64,000 nucleotides of DNA. Source: Gemmobacter aquarius. Its GTDB lineage: Bacteria; Pseudomonadota; Alphaproteobacteria; Rhodobacterales; Rhodobacteraceae. Location: NCBI RefSeq assembly GCF_003060865.1, contig NZ_CP028918.1, positions 2,592,001-2,656,000 on the forward strand. Direction: 5' to 3'. The position numbers and the translations under genes are program-made. Of the stretch, positions 23,991 through 34,115 are shown piece after piece. A model generated the notes under the pieces. The model was not told where the DNA came from, did not search any database, and saw nothing but the letters and a program-made list of their open reading frames with translations. Position 1 is the first letter of the stretch; every line of letters begins with the position of its first letter.

Positions 23991-26171
23991 ATGCCCCACA
24001 ACAACATCAACGCCGTCAGCGAACGCCCCGAGGTTCTGACCCGCCCCAAACTGGAAGGCGGCCGCGCCTTCGTGCTCGCCTCCAGCTTCGAACCGGCGGG
24101 CGACCAGCCCACCGCGATTGCCGAGCTTTCGGCCGGTGTGCGGTCGGGCGAACGCGATCAGGTGCTTCTGGGGGCCACCGGCACCGGCAAGACCTTCACC
24201 ATGGCCAAGATCATCGAAGAAACCCAGCGTCCCGCGATCATCCTCGCGCCGAACAAGACGCTGGCGGCCCAGCTATACGGCGAATTCAAAGGCTTCTTCC
24301 CCGACAACGCCGTCGAATACTTCGTCTCCTACTACGACTACTACCAGCCCGAGGCTTACGTGCCGCGCTCGGACACCTACATAGAAAAAGAATCCCAGAT
24401 CAACGAGCAGATCGACCGGATGCGCCACTCGGCCACTCGCGCCCTGCTGGAACGCGACGATGTAATCATCGTGGCCTCCGTCTCCTGCATCTACGGTATC
24501 GGCTCGGTCGAAACCTACTCGGCCATGACGCAAGACCTGATCGTCGGGCAAAACTACGACCAGCGCCAGATGATGGCCGAGCTTGTCGCCCAGCAATACC
24601 GCCGCAACGACGCCGCCTTTGCCCGTGGCAGCTTCCGCGTGCGCGGCGACAGCCTCGAAGTCTGGCCCGCCCACTTGGAGGACCGCGCATGGCGCTTTTC
24701 CTTCTTTGGCGACGAACTCGAATCCATCGTCGAATTCGACCCGCTGACCGGTGCCAAATCCGATGATTTCAAACAGATCCGCATCTACGCCAACAGCCAC
24801 TACGTCACGCCACGCCCGACCATGGCGCAAGCGATAAAGGGCATCAAAGACGAGCTTTTCCACCGCCTCAAGCAACTCACCGGCGAAGGCAAACTGCTCG
24901 AAGCGCAACGGCTCGAACAGCGCACGCAATTCGACCTCGAAATGCTCGAAGCCACCGGCGTCTGCAACGGCATCGAGAACTACTCGCGCTACCTCACCGG
25001 CCGCTCCCCCGGCGAGCCGCCGCCGACGCTTTTCGAATTCATCCCCGACAATGCCATTGTCTTTGCCGACGAATCCCACGTGTCCGTCCCGCAGATCGGC
25101 GGCATGTACAAGGGCGACTTCCGGCGCAAGATGACCCTTGCCGAACACGGCTTCCGCCTGCCCTCCTGCATGGACAACCGCCCGCTGAAGTTCGAGGAAT
25201 GGGACGCCATGCGCCCGCAATCGGTCTTCGTGTCAGCCACCCCCGCGGCGTGGGAGCTGGAACAGACCGGCGGCGTGTTCACCGAACAGGTGATCCGCCC
25301 CACCGGCCTGATCGACCCGCAGGTCGAAATCCGCCCCGTCGACATGCAGGTCGATGACCTCTTGGAAGAAATCCGCCGCGTCGCCGCCCGTGGGCTGCGC
25401 GTCCTTGTCACCACGCTCACCAAACGCATGGCCGAAGACCTGACCGAATATTTCCACGAACAGGGCATCCGCATCCGCTACATGCACTCGGATATCGACA
25501 CCATCGAACGCATCGAAATCCTGCGCGACCTGCGCCTTGGCGCCTTCGACGTTCTGGTGGGCATCAACCTGCTGCGCGAAGGGCTCGACATCCCCGAATG
25601 CGGCCTCGTGGCCATTCTGGATGCCGACAAGGAAGGCTTCCTGCGCTCGGAAACCTCGCTCATCCAGACCATCGGCCGCGCCGCCCGCAATAGCGAAGGC
25701 CGCGTCATCATGTATGCCGACCGCATCACCGGCAGCATGGAACGCGCCATGGCCGAAACCAACCGCCGCCGCGAAAAGCAGATCGCCTATAACACGCTCC
25801 ACGGCATCACCCCCACCACGATCCGCAAGAACGTCGAAGACGTGCTCTCGGGCCTGTGGAACGGCGATACCGATATGGCCCGCGTCACGGCCCGCGTCGA
25901 CAAACCCATGGTTGGCCAGAACCTCTCGGCCCATCTCGACGCGCTGCGCCTGCAAATGCGCAAAGCCGCCGAAAATCTCGAATTCGAGGAAGCCGCCCGC
26001 CTGCGGGATGAGGTGAAGCGCCTCGAAGCCGTCGAACTCACCATTTCCGACGACCCTATGGCGCGGCAATCGGTGGTGGAAGAAGCCGCCGAAGCGGCGG
26101 TCAAATCCTCGGGCCGCTCGACCGCAGGCCGCGCCGGCCAGCGCGGCGGCACCAAACGGCGTGGACGTTGA
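23991..26171 (+). CDS. uvrB: Excinuclease ABC subunit B
   Basis: 726 residues. The Walker A motif GATGTGKT is at residues 61-68, the beta-hairpin region [10 protein letters not shown] follows, and helicase motifs QTIGRAARN and the C-terminal UVR motif ([18 protein letters not shown]) are intact. UvrB binds damaged DNA delivered by UvrA and recruits UvrC in nucleotide excision repair. Start at ATG 23991 with a strong GGAGG; an in-frame upstream extension is not needed. Followed after 10 bp by a small membrane protein gene. Confidence 0.98.
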   Translation: MPHNNINAVSERPEVLTRPKLEGGRAFVLASSFEPAGDQPTAIAELSAGVRSGERDQVLLGATGTGKTFTMAKIIEETQRPAIILAPNKTLAAQLYGEFKGFFPDNAVEYFVSYYDYYQPEAYVPRSDTYIEKESQINEQIDRMRHSATRALLERDDVIIVASVSCIYGIGSVETYSAMTQDLIVGQNYDQRQMMAELVAQQYRRNDAAFARGSFRVRGDSLEVWPAHLEDRAWRFSFFGDELESIVEFDPLTGAKSDDFKQIRIYANSHYVTPRPTMAQAIKGIKDELFHRLKQLTGEGKLLEAQRLEQRTQFDLEMLEATGVCNGIENYSRYLTGRSPGEPPPTLFEFIPDNAIVFADESHVSVPQIGGMYKGDFRRKMTLAEHGFRLPSCMDNRPLKFEEWDAMRPQSVFVSATPAAWELEQTGGVFTEQVIRPTGLIDPQVEIRPVDMQVDDLLEEIRRVAARGLRVLVTTLTKRMAEDLTEYFHEQGIRIRYMHSDIDTIERIEILRDLRLGAFDVLVGINLLREGLDIPECGLVAILDADKEGFLRSETSLIQTIGRAARNSEGRVIMYADRITGSMERAMAETNRRREKQIAYNTLHGITPTTIRKNVEDVLSGLWNGDTDMARVTARVDKPMVGQNLSAHLDALRLQMRKAAENLEFEEAARLRDEVKRLEAVELTISDDPMARQSVVEEAAEAAVKSSGRSTAGRAGQRGGTKRRGR

Positions 26172-26181
26172 AAGGTAGCAT

Positions 26182-26370
26182 ATGACGAAACAGTTTCTCG
26201 ACGCCAACCACCCGATGTTCCGCAAGGCATGGGTCCGCTGGACCACCACGCTCTTCCCGCTGGCATGGGGTGCGCTCGAACTCTACTGGGGCAACCCCGG
26301 CTGGGCCGCAATCTTCGGCGGGGCGGGGGCCTACGCAGGCTACATCCTGCTTTACAAGAAACCGGACTGA
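26182..26370 (+). CDS. Small conserved membrane protein
   Basis: 62 residues (MTKQFLDANHPMFRKAWVRW...). Two hydrophobic stretches (about residues 19-34 and 41-57) suggest a two-pass inner-membrane protein with a charged N-terminus. Likely co-transcribed with uvrB (10-bp gap), though a shared function is unlikely. I recall similar short proteins as common in Rhodobacteraceae but know no function. Confidence 0.75.
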   Translation: MTKQFLDANHPMFRKAWVRWTTTLFPLAWGALELYWGNPGWAAIFGGAGAYAGYILLYKKPD

Positions 26371-26402
26371 CACCGCCCGACACCGCGCAGCAGTCCCGCA
26401 AC

Positions 26403-26428
26403 GCGGCGGCAGGTCACCCCGCCGCCGC
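26403..26428. terminator. Bidirectional hairpin between convergent genes
   Basis: Perfect 8-bp stem GCGGCGGC/GCCGCCGC (26403-26410 with 26421-26428), between the small membrane protein (plus) and the HdeA-like gene (minus). Palindromic, so it could serve both directions; no T-run. Confidence 0.5.
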
Positions 26429-26436
26429 AAAGCGCC

Positions 26437-26727
26437 TCAGCCGTTCTCGGCCTTGTCGAGCAATTCCATCACCGTCGCATCGGGCGTTCCGCCACAGGCC
26501 GACAGCGCCGCATCCATATTCTGCTGCAACCGCTCGTCGTCGTAAGTCACGTCCTCGGCGGCACCGCCCATATAGCCGTCCATCCAGAACAGCAGCTTGT
26601 TCATCTGGTCCTCGGGCAGCGCGGTCAATTCACCGCAGGTCACCTTGCTGACATCGAACGTGCCCGCCTGAACCGCCCCGCCCGCACCCAGCGCCAGAAC
26701 CGACGCCATCAGAAACATCTTGCCCAT
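26437..26727 (-). CDS. HdeA/HdeB family periplasmic protein
   Basis: 96 residues with a signal peptide (MGKMFLMASVLALGAGGAVQ, cleavage likely after VQA). The mature part, VTCGELTALPEDQMNKLLFW...LSACGGTPDATV, carries the two conserved cysteines and the W of the HdeA acid-chaperone family. It is predicted to be periplasmic; HdeA proteins hold unfolded proteins at low pH, but in alphaproteobacteria the role is less clear. Start chosen at the first Met of the signal peptide. Divergent from the entericidin gene. Confidence 0.8.
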   Translation of the reverse strand: MGKMFLMASVLALGAGGAVQAGTFDVSKVTCGELTALPEDQMNKLLFWMDGYMGGAAEDVTYDDERLQQNMDAALSACGGTPDATVMELLDKAENG

Positions 26728-26872
26728 CACACACTCCGAAATAGGGGTCAAAACAGGCCGAACCCTAGCACGCACCGCCCGCCCGTCCATCCGCTTTCGC
26801 AAAGCCCCGCGCCAGAGGAACCACCCGCCCCGCCCCGCGTTGCACCCCCGACCCCAACCAACGGAGCGCCCC

Positions 26873-27010
26873 ATGACCCGCCTGACCCTGACCCTCGCCA
26901 CCCTGATGTTCCTCACCGCCTGCGAAACCATGCAAGGCCTCGGCCGCGACGTGGAAACGACCGGAGAAGTCATCCAGACCGAAAGCGTCGAGACGCAGCA
27001 GGGGATGTGA
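26873..27010 (+). CDS. Entericidin A/B family lipoprotein
   Basis: 45 residues (MTRLTLTLATLMFLTACETM...). The lipobox LTAC places the lipidated Cys at residue 17; the short mature part has QGLGRDVETTGEVIQ, the typical entericidin core (G-x-G-x-D-x-x-x-x-G). Entericidins are small membrane lipoproteins linked to stationary-phase lysis control. Its stop codon is at the border of the AT-rich island. Confidence 0.85.
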   Translation: MTRLTLTLATLMFLTACETMQGLGRDVETTGEVIQTESVETQQGM

Positions 27011-27022
27011 GGTGACACCAAG

Positions 27023-27042
27023 GTGCGCGCTTCGGCGCGCAC
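27023..27042 (+). terminator. UUCG-loop hairpin after the entericidin gene
   Basis: Perfect 8-bp stem GTGCGCGC/GCGCGCAC closing the extra-stable TTCG tetraloop (27023-27042), 12 bp after the stop. It marks the last GC-rich DNA before the AT-rich island. Confidence 0.6.
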
Positions 27043-27095
27043 TGCAATTCAGTCATGGATAAAATAGAAATTCGGCGAACCTTCCCTTTCAGGGA

Positions 27096-28559
27096 TCATC
27101 TAATATTAAAATAATTCCATAATCCTTCGTGGATTGCTACTCCCTGTGTCTTGTCAAAAAATTCTTCGCCTCGATGCGCCCAATAGAAGCGACTATCTTG
27201 CTTGTTCCAGTTCCCTATTACTCCGAATTGAAACAGGTCGTCCAATAAAAGTTCTCTGTCTATTTCGGGTTTAGACGCAAATGCGTTTAGCACCTCGCGC
27301 TTAAATTCATCAAAATACGTATATCGAGGCTTTTTAATACTGGCCCTTAACGTGGCTGCAACTAGGGATCCATGCCGGACGCTAATTTCTTCGGTAACTT
27401 CGACAAAAGATCGGCGACTAAATTCGTTGAGTGCCTGCTTAACTTGGTTTACCCCGATTCTTTCTGCGTTCGGGCTTTTAAACGATATCGCATTTAACAA
27501 CTGCACGACGTCGCGAGGACGGCTCCACGTATTAATTCTGATGAATTCCTCTAAAGAATAGCTTCGCTTGCCGAAGGATATACTTTGATCTACGAAATCT
27601 GAGAAGCTCAATGGAGCCAGTCGCTGGCGCGAATGTATCACTTTTTGCTTAAAAAGTCTGAACAAGAGACTGTCTGACTCAAGGCCCATATCCCAACTAA
27701 GGAGGACACTCTTGCCGTCGAATATCTTGTTAATTTCAGCGTCCGATTCGCAGATCAAGTCTCTTATTTCAGGGCGAACACTTGTAATGATATGAAAATC
27801 AAGGTCGTTTTGGTGAAAAAAGTTATTGAGATCTCGCGCCACTCGAAAAATGTCTCTGACCATCGCGGCACGCACCCGAATCTCATCGGCTTTTTTGTCA
27901 ACCTTTGAAAAAACAAGTTCATCGACGAACAAGAAAGCCCTTTCGACGGTATGATGGCGCTTGAACAATTCCCGCAATACAGCGCAGTATTGGGACAGGG
28001 AAACCTCGTCATTGCTCATTTTTGAGAAATCAAATCCCACCTCTGCCGCAATACCGACGTACTCTGCACTGATTTTGACCGAAGCTGTCTTCAAAATACC
28101 ATCGAACAGGCCCGAAAGCCTTGACCGTTCGCCGATTGCGAAACTCGTAAATGCTGACTTAAGTCCCGCGCCAGACAGTACCTCCGCCAGTTTTACAAAG
28201 AACGTTCGCTCCCAAACTAGTCTAAAATCGTAATTCAAGAACAAATTCTTGGGATTGGAAACTTGAACTAAATCAATCTTTTGCGTCGAAGCAGCACTAT
28301 TAAGATCCTGAGGGGTCAGGTCATTATAGAATGAAAAGAAGTGGTGTAAGTATCCTCTCCGCTCAACTTCGCGCGCAAGATGGAACTGGACTGCCGTCTT
28401 ACCAGACCCCTTCCGTCCTACAACTATGTACTTGTTTCTGTTGTTAAGCGAGCTTAAGGCAAGCGATGAGGGCGCTATGAAGGTCGAGTCAAAATATTCG
28501 GAGTGGTTCCGCCCCTCGTCAATGGCTTCCACGTCACCAAAATAATGATCAGATAGCAT
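27096..28559 (-). CDS. Solitary P-loop ATPase (Sll1717-like) in an AT-rich island
   Basis: 487 residues from ATG 28559 (a GTG at 28571 would add four). Walker A is GRKGSGKT (residues 48-55), Walker B is AFLFVDEL (about 208-215) and a sensor-like ITSVRPEI follows near residue 259. The C-terminal third (about 370-487) looks like a winged-helix domain ending in WAHRGEEFFDKTQGVA. The overall plan resembles the uncharacterised 'P-loop ATPase, Sll1717 family', STAND-like stand-alone ATPases. No membrane segment. The gene and its flanks (27012-28602) are strikingly AT-rich compared with all neighbours and there is no mobility gene; this indicates lateral transfer. A defence role is plausible but unproven. 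Confidence 0.75.
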   Translation of the reverse strand: MLSDHYFGDVEAIDEGRNHSEYFDSTFIAPSSLALSSLNNRNKYIVVGRKGSGKTAVQFHLAREVERRGYLHHFFSFYNDLTPQDLNSAASTQKIDLVQVSNPKNLFLNYDFRLVWERTFFVKLAEVLSGAGLKSAFTSFAIGERSRLSGLFDGILKTASVKISAEYVGIAAEVGFDFSKMSNDEVSLSQYCAVLRELFKRHHTVERAFLFVDELVFSKVDKKADEIRVRAAMVRDIFRVARDLNNFFHQNDLDFHIITSVRPEIRDLICESDAEINKIFDGKSVLLSWDMGLESDSLLFRLFKQKVIHSRQRLAPLSFSDFVDQSISFGKRSYSLEEFIRINTWSRPRDVVQLLNAISFKSPNAERIGVNQVKQALNEFSRRSFVEVTEEISVRHGSLVAATLRASIKKPRYTYFDEFKREVLNAFASKPEIDRELLLDDLFQFGVIGNWNKQDSRFYWAHRGEEFFDKTQGVAIHEGLWNYFNIR

Positions 28560-28602
28560 CGTGGTCCCCACTCACTTACAAAGTTGGTGGGAACTTAAAC
28601 CT

Positions 28603-30402
<1,800 letters not shown>

Positions 30403-30803
30403 GGCCGCGCATATAGCCTGTAACCCAAGGGTCGGGAAGGGGGCGCGACAAGCGCCGCGCCGCCCTGTGCCACAAATCCCGCGCAAGGCCCGCCGCCCCC
30501 CGTCCGCGCCCCCGTCCGCGCCCCCGCGAAGCGCCCGCCCAAGCACCTGTCACGCAGCCCGACCCGCTCTTTCACCCTTGTCCAAATACTCGGTTCCCCC
30601 GCCCCCACGCTTCGCATCGCCCAAAGAACCGGCACATCTTGTGGCCCGCTTCGCCCCGCACCCCAAGATGGGGCAGCTTTGGGCGAAATGTCGCGCAATC
30701 ACGGCGGGTTATTGAAAATTCCGCTTCGAATCAGCATAATCCGATGCAGAAAAATGACCGTGAGCGGTGGTTCCCTCCGCATCCGGCAAGAGGCAGAGAC
30801 AGA
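30403..30803. other. Intergenic region between divergent lepA and the secreted protein gene
   Basis: 401 bp. Contains a 12-bp near-tandem CCCGTCCGCGCC repeat (about 30500-30530), a vestigial CAAATACTCGG copy of the repeat family near 30575-30590, and an AT-richer stretch (30711-30765) that probably carries the promoter of the downstream secreted-protein gene. No gene seen. Confidence 0.55.
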
Positions 30804-31118
30804 ATGAACCGACATATCCTCTGCGCGGCTCTCGCCGTGCTGGCACTTCCCGTGATGACCTCCGTCGCTTCGGCAGGCCCGATCGAACGCGCGTGTCTCT
30901 CGTCGGGGCGCGATGCGGCAAACCGCTCGGTCTGCTCCTGCATCCAGCAGGTCGCCGACATGACCCTGCGCGGCACCGACCAGCGCAAGGCGGCGGTGTT
31001 CTTCCGCGATCCCGACAAGGCGCAAGACACCTTCCTGTCCAAGCGCAACGCCGACGATGCCTTCTGGGAGCGTTACAAGAACTTCGGCGCCACCGCCGAG
31101 GCCTATTGCGCGGGCTGA
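30804..31118 (+). CDS. Small secreted conserved protein
   Basis: 104 residues with a clear signal peptide (hydrophobic 5-20, cleavage after VASA). The mature part has GPIERACLSSGR, CSCIQQVADMTL, RKAAVFFRDPDKAQ and FWERYKNFGATAEAYC, a pattern with four Cys that I recall from similar Rhodobacteraceae proteins sometimes named 'arginine transporter' without evidence. Probably periplasmic and disulphide-bonded; function unknown. GAGG-like ribosome-binding site upstream of ATG 30804. Confidence 0.75.
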   Translation: MNRHILCAALAVLALPVMTSVASAGPIERACLSSGRDAANRSVCSCIQQVADMTLRGTDQRKAAVFFRDPDKAQDTFLSKRNADDAFWERYKNFGATAEAYCAG

Positions 31119-31189
31119 CGGGCAAGCGCACCGGCCAGCCCGCAGCATGGCAGCGCAGGGCGGCAGATCAGCCGCCCCGCATCCAACCT

Positions 31190-31711
31190 TCAGTCCGACG
31201 CGCCCGCCCCGTGCATCTTCTGGTGCATGGTCCCGTGGTCCATACCCTCCATCCCGTCCATGCCCTCGCCAGGTAAGCGCTTGCTGTCGACGATGACCGG
31301 CACATCGAGCGTGCTGCCATCGGCAAAGTCGAGCACCAGATCGAATCTGTCACCATCCGCCAGCTTGCGGGTCAGCCCCATCAGCATGACATGGTCGCCG
31401 CCCCGCGCGAATTCGTGCATCTCGCCCGAGGCCAGCGGCACCCCGCCCTCGATCTTGCCCATGACCATCACGCCATCGGCGCCTTCGCTGTGGGTATGCA
31501 ACTCGGCCTTCTTCGCCAGATCGGTATGGGCGCCGGTTATGGTGATATCCGCTTCGGTGTTGTTGTGGATCATGAAGAACACCGCGCCCGATTGCAGGCT
31601 CAGCCGCGCATAGGCATCGTGGACATGGATCTTTTCGGGATGCTCTTGCGCCACGGCGGCAAAGGGCAGAACGGCCAGCGCGGCGGCGGTAAGGATGGCG
31701 GGCAGACGCAT
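31190..31711 (-). CDS. Periplasmic copper chaperone PCu(A)C
   Basis: 173 residues with a signal peptide (cleavage after AVA). The PCu(A)C (DUF461) core is AYARLSLQSGAVFFMIHNNTE..., with the copper-ligand pattern H-x-n-M ... H-x-M (AELHTHSEGADGVMVMGKI and GGDHVMLMGL). A Met/His-rich tail at the end (MEGMDHGTMHQKMHG) adds further Cu ligands. The protein delivers Cu(I) to cytochrome c oxidase (CuA/CuB centres). It lies just downstream of a DUF2946 gene, 13-bp gap, so the two probably form a copper operon. Confidence 0.9.
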   Translation of the reverse strand: MRLPAILTAAALAVLPFAAVAQEHPEKIHVHDAYARLSLQSGAVFFMIHNNTEADITITGAHTDLAKKAELHTHSEGADGVMVMGKIEGGVPLASGEMHEFARGGDHVMLMGLTRKLADGDRFDLVLDFADGSTLDVPVIVDSKRLPGEGMDGMEGMDHGTMHQKMHGAGASD

Positions 31712-31724
31712 CTTGCGTGCTCCT

Positions 31725-32093
31725 TTATGTAAGGGAACGGAAAAAAAGCGAAGGGGTCCAGACCAGAACCGGCGGCCCCCGCGCCACGGGTTCCCCCGCC
31801 CCGACCTTCCGCAAGGCAATGCCTGCCCCGAACCGCACGGCCTCGGCCCGCGTCGCAGGCCGTGCGACCGATGCTGCCACCGGCACACCCACCCCCGAAC
31901 CTGCGGCCGTGCAAACAGGGCAATGATGCGCCTCGACCGGCTGGCCCGTCGCATCCAGCGTCACCGTGGCAGGGCCCGCCCCGGAGCAGATGACCATATC
32001 GACCGCCCCGGCCATCTGCCCGCGCGCGACTGCGGCGGTGACAGACGTCACCGACAGCAGCATCACAAGCAAAAGGCCAAGCACAGCACGCAT
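31725..32093 (-). CDS. DUF2946 family protein
   Basis: 122 residues from ATG 32093 (MRAVLGLLLVMLLSVTSVTA signal or anchor). A CxxC-like site HHCPVCTAAG follows near residue 58, and the end carries a basic/proline-rich tail. DUF2946 proteins are small, Cys/His-containing and usually adjacent to copper-handling genes; here the PCu(A)C chaperone gene follows. Probable role in periplasmic copper binding; this is inference from context. The open frame extends 30 codons further upstream but without a signal peptide start there. Confidence 0.7.
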   Translation of the reverse strand: MRAVLGLLLVMLLSVTSVTAAVARGQMAGAVDMVICSGAGPATVTLDATGQPVEAHHCPVCTAAGSGVGVPVAASVARPATRAEAVRFGAGIALRKVGAGEPVARGPPVLVWTPSLFFRSLT

Positions 32094-32149
32094 GGCGCGG
32101 TTCCTAAGCCAAGGCCGCGCCAAGCGAAAGAGGACAATTCCGCACAAGC

Positions 32150-32181
32150 AAAAGCCCCGCCGCGGCCAAGCCGGGCGGGGC
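32150..32181 (-). terminator. Rho-independent terminator of rpmB
   Basis: On the minus strand, stem GCCCCGCC/GGCGGGGC (32181-32174 with 32161-32154) followed immediately by TTTTGC, 23 bp after the rpmB stop: a good intrinsic terminator. Confidence 0.8.
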
Positions 32182-32204
32182 AAATCCTGTGCCGTCAGGA
32201 AAGA

Positions 32205-32492
32205 TCAGGCGCTGGCTTGTGCCTTGGCGACTTCTTTCTTGATCGCAAGCGCGCGGATCGACAGCTCGTCGTCCTTGGCCTTGGCAAGAAAGGCGTCAAG
32301 CCCGCCGCGGTGGTCGACGGTCCGCAGACCTGCAGCCGAAACGCGCAGCTTGAACGACTGGCCGAGCACGTCCGAGATGAGCGTGACATCGTTCAGATTC
32401 GGCAAGAAGCGCCGACGCGATTTGTTGTTGGCGTGGCTGACCGTGTTACCGGACATCGGGCCCTTGCCCGTCAGTTCGCAGACGCGCGACAT
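32205..32492 (-). CDS. rpmB: 50S ribosomal protein L28
   Basis: 95 residues ([20 protein letters not shown]). The L28 core [17 protein letters not shown] and [15 protein letters not shown] are present. It belongs to the large ribosomal subunit. The alphaproteobacterial form is longer than the E. coli one, ending in a Lys/Ala tail. Own terminator downstream (32150-32181). Confidence 0.98.
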   Translation of the reverse strand: MSRVCELTGKGPMSGNTVSHANNKSRRRFLPNLNDVTLISDVLGQSFKLRVSAAGLRTVDHRGGLDAFLAKAKDDELSIRALAIKKEVAKAQASA

Positions 32493-32622
32493 GGTCGTGA
32501 TCCTTCGTGTGTAAGCAAGACAGCCTCCGGGATTCCCGAAGCGTCCAAATTCGATTGGGGGTCAGTAAGGCCAATGACCGCCAACGTCAAGCGACCAAGC
32601 CGCGCCGTTTCACGGCCGGCGC

Positions 32623-32687
32623 CGATTTTTCGCAGAAAAATCGCCCCCAAGCGCCCCACCCGACCCCGATTTTTCTGCGAAAAATCG
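32623..32687. repeat. Pair of perfect hairpins with 3-nt loops
   Basis: Two inverted repeats with the same stem CGATTTTTC: 32623-32643 (loop GCA) and 32667-32687 (loop TGC). They lie between meaB (stop at 32797, minus strand) and rpmB, upstream of rpmB. Same design as the array at 8378-8487: a 9-bp perfect stem, three-base loop and A/T-rich centre. Probably terminates or stabilises meaB-end transcripts, or serves rpmB. Confidence 0.7.
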
Positions 32688-32721
32688 CTCTCCTCCTTCA
32701 ACCCTGCGCCCCGAACACGCG

Positions 32722-32787
32722 GCGAGGGGGGCCAGCCCCCATCGCCTTGCAGGCGATTCCCCCGGGATATTTGAGGGACAGAAAATG
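32722..32787 (-). repeat. AAATATCC intergenic repeat (minus orientation)
   Basis: Core GGGATATTTGAGGGACAG (32764-32781) is the minus-strand reading of the family with its TTTCTG leader next to it. Hairpins: GGGGG with CCCCC around 32726-32740, and a perfect ATCGCCT/AGGCGAT stem with 3-nt loop at 32741-32757. Lies just downstream of meaB. Confidence 0.7.
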
Positions 32788-32796
32788 CAGCAATCG

Positions 32797-33819
32797 TCAG
32801 GCCGGACGGCTCGCATCGACACGACGCAAAGCATCCAGCATCTCGGCCGCTGCCGCCTCGGGCGTCATGCGCCCGTCTTCCACCGCCGCGCCCAGCCCGT
32901 CCAGACGCGCACGCGCCGAAGCCTGCCCGAGAACCGACAAAAGCCCCTGCCGCACCTCTTCCTCGAACCAGTGCCGCGCCTGTCCGGCCCGCCGCGCCGT
33001 CCAGTGCCCGTTTTCCCGCCGCCAACCGGCCAGCGTCTGCATGTCGGTCCAAGCGCCTGCCAACCCTTCGCCAGTGGTGGCCGAAACGCACAGCGCCTTG
33101 GGATAGCCCGCAGGGTCCTGGGCCCGCCGCCGCAACAGGCCCAATGCCCCCGCGTAATCGGCCATCGTCCGCATCGCGGCAGGCTTCAGCGCGCCATCCG
33201 CCTTGTTCACAAGGATCAGATCCGCCATCTCCATGATGCCGCGCTTGACCCCCTGCAATTCGTCGCCCCCCGCAGGGGCCAGCAAAAGCACGAAGATATC
33301 GCACAATTCAGCCACCACGGTTTCCGACTGCCCCACCCCCACCGTCTCGATCAGCACCACATCAAAGCCCGCAGCCTCGCACAGCGCCACCGCTTCCCGC
33401 GACCGCCGCGCCACGCCCCCCATCTGCGCCTGACTGGGCGACGGCCGGATAAAGGCCATCGGATCGCGGCTCAGCCGTTCCATCCGCGTCTTGTCGCCAA
33501 GGATCGACCCGCCCGACCGGGCCGAGGACGGATCGACAGCCAGCACCGCCACGCGCAGCCCCGCTGCGGTCAGCATCAGGCCGAAGGCCTCGATGAAGGT
33601 CGACTTGCCCACACCGGGCGTGCCAGAAAGCCCGATCCGCAGCGCAGCCCGCCCCGCGCTTGGCAGTCCGGGCGCCCGCAACCGTGCCAGAAGCGCCAGC
33701 GCATCGGCACGGTGATCGGCCCGCCCGCTTTCCACCAGCGTGATCGCCCGCGCCAGCGCCCGCCGGTCGCCCGCCGCAACACCAGCCGCCAGTTCCGCCA
33801 CATCTGCCCGTCCGGCCAT
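32797..33819 (-). CDS. meaB: Methylmalonyl-CoA mutase-associated GTPase MeaB
   Basis: 340 residues from ATG 33819 (MAGRADVAELAAGVAAGDRR). P-loop GTPGVGKST (residues 66-74), DPSSARSGGSILGDKTRM, IRPSPSQAQMGGVARR, the IETVGVGQSE G3 region and NKADG (G4) are all present, the full MeaB/ArgK signature. MeaB protects and reactivates the B12-dependent acyl-CoA mutase. The mutase gene itself is not in the window. It fits with ccr at 62447-63727: both serve the ethylmalonyl-CoA pathway. Confidence 0.95.
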   Translation of the reverse strand: MAGRADVAELAAGVAAGDRRALARAITLVESGRADHRADALALLARLRAPGLPSAGRAALRIGLSGTPGVGKSTFIEAFGLMLTAAGLRVAVLAVDPSSARSGGSILGDKTRMERLSRDPMAFIRPSPSQAQMGGVARRSREAVALCEAAGFDVVLIETVGVGQSETVVAELCDIFVLLLAPAGGDELQGVKRGIMEMADLILVNKADGALKPAAMRTMADYAGALGLLRRRAQDPAGYPKALCVSATTGEGLAGAWTDMQTLAGWRRENGHWTARRAGQARHWFEEEVRQGLLSVLGQASARARLDGLGAAVEDGRMTPEAAAAEMLDALRRVDASRPA

Positions 33820-33923
33820 GCACCCTCCGCCACGGCACCGCCGCCCCTGCCACGCTTTGTGCCACCCGAGCCCGTCTTGCGCCAGACCCGCCGTCAGGGG
33901 CGCGCCCCTGCCATTCACGCTCG

Positions 33924-33983
33924 CGCAAATATCCTGCAGGGGGAGGCGCGGCTCTGCCGCGACGGGGGCCGCACAGGCCCCCC
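33924..33983 (+). repeat. AAATATCC intergenic repeat
   Basis: CGCAAATATCCTGCAGGGGG (33924-33943) preceded by ATTCACGCTCG, then a GCGCGGC/GCCGCG small stem and a GGGGGCC/GGCCCCC hairpin around GCACA (33964-33982). Lies upstream of hrpB, between the divergent meaB and hrpB. Confidence 0.75.
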
Positions 33984-34115
33984 TCCCCTCGCGCCCCAGC
34001 GCGAGGGCACAGGCTTGCGGCGGAACGCCGCTCCGCTTGGCAGCGAAACCAGCCATCGCACCGCCAACAGCAAAGCGAGTTCCCCTCAAAGCGCCCTGCC
34101 GCCATAAACACAGCC

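Noticed and set aside
24273..25220. Minus-strand frame opposite uvrB
   Set aside because: Antisense to an intact, conserved gene; no start or motif.
27011..28602. AT-rich island as part of a prophage or integrative element
   Set aside because: Only one gene, no integrase, tRNA target or flanking direct repeats visible.
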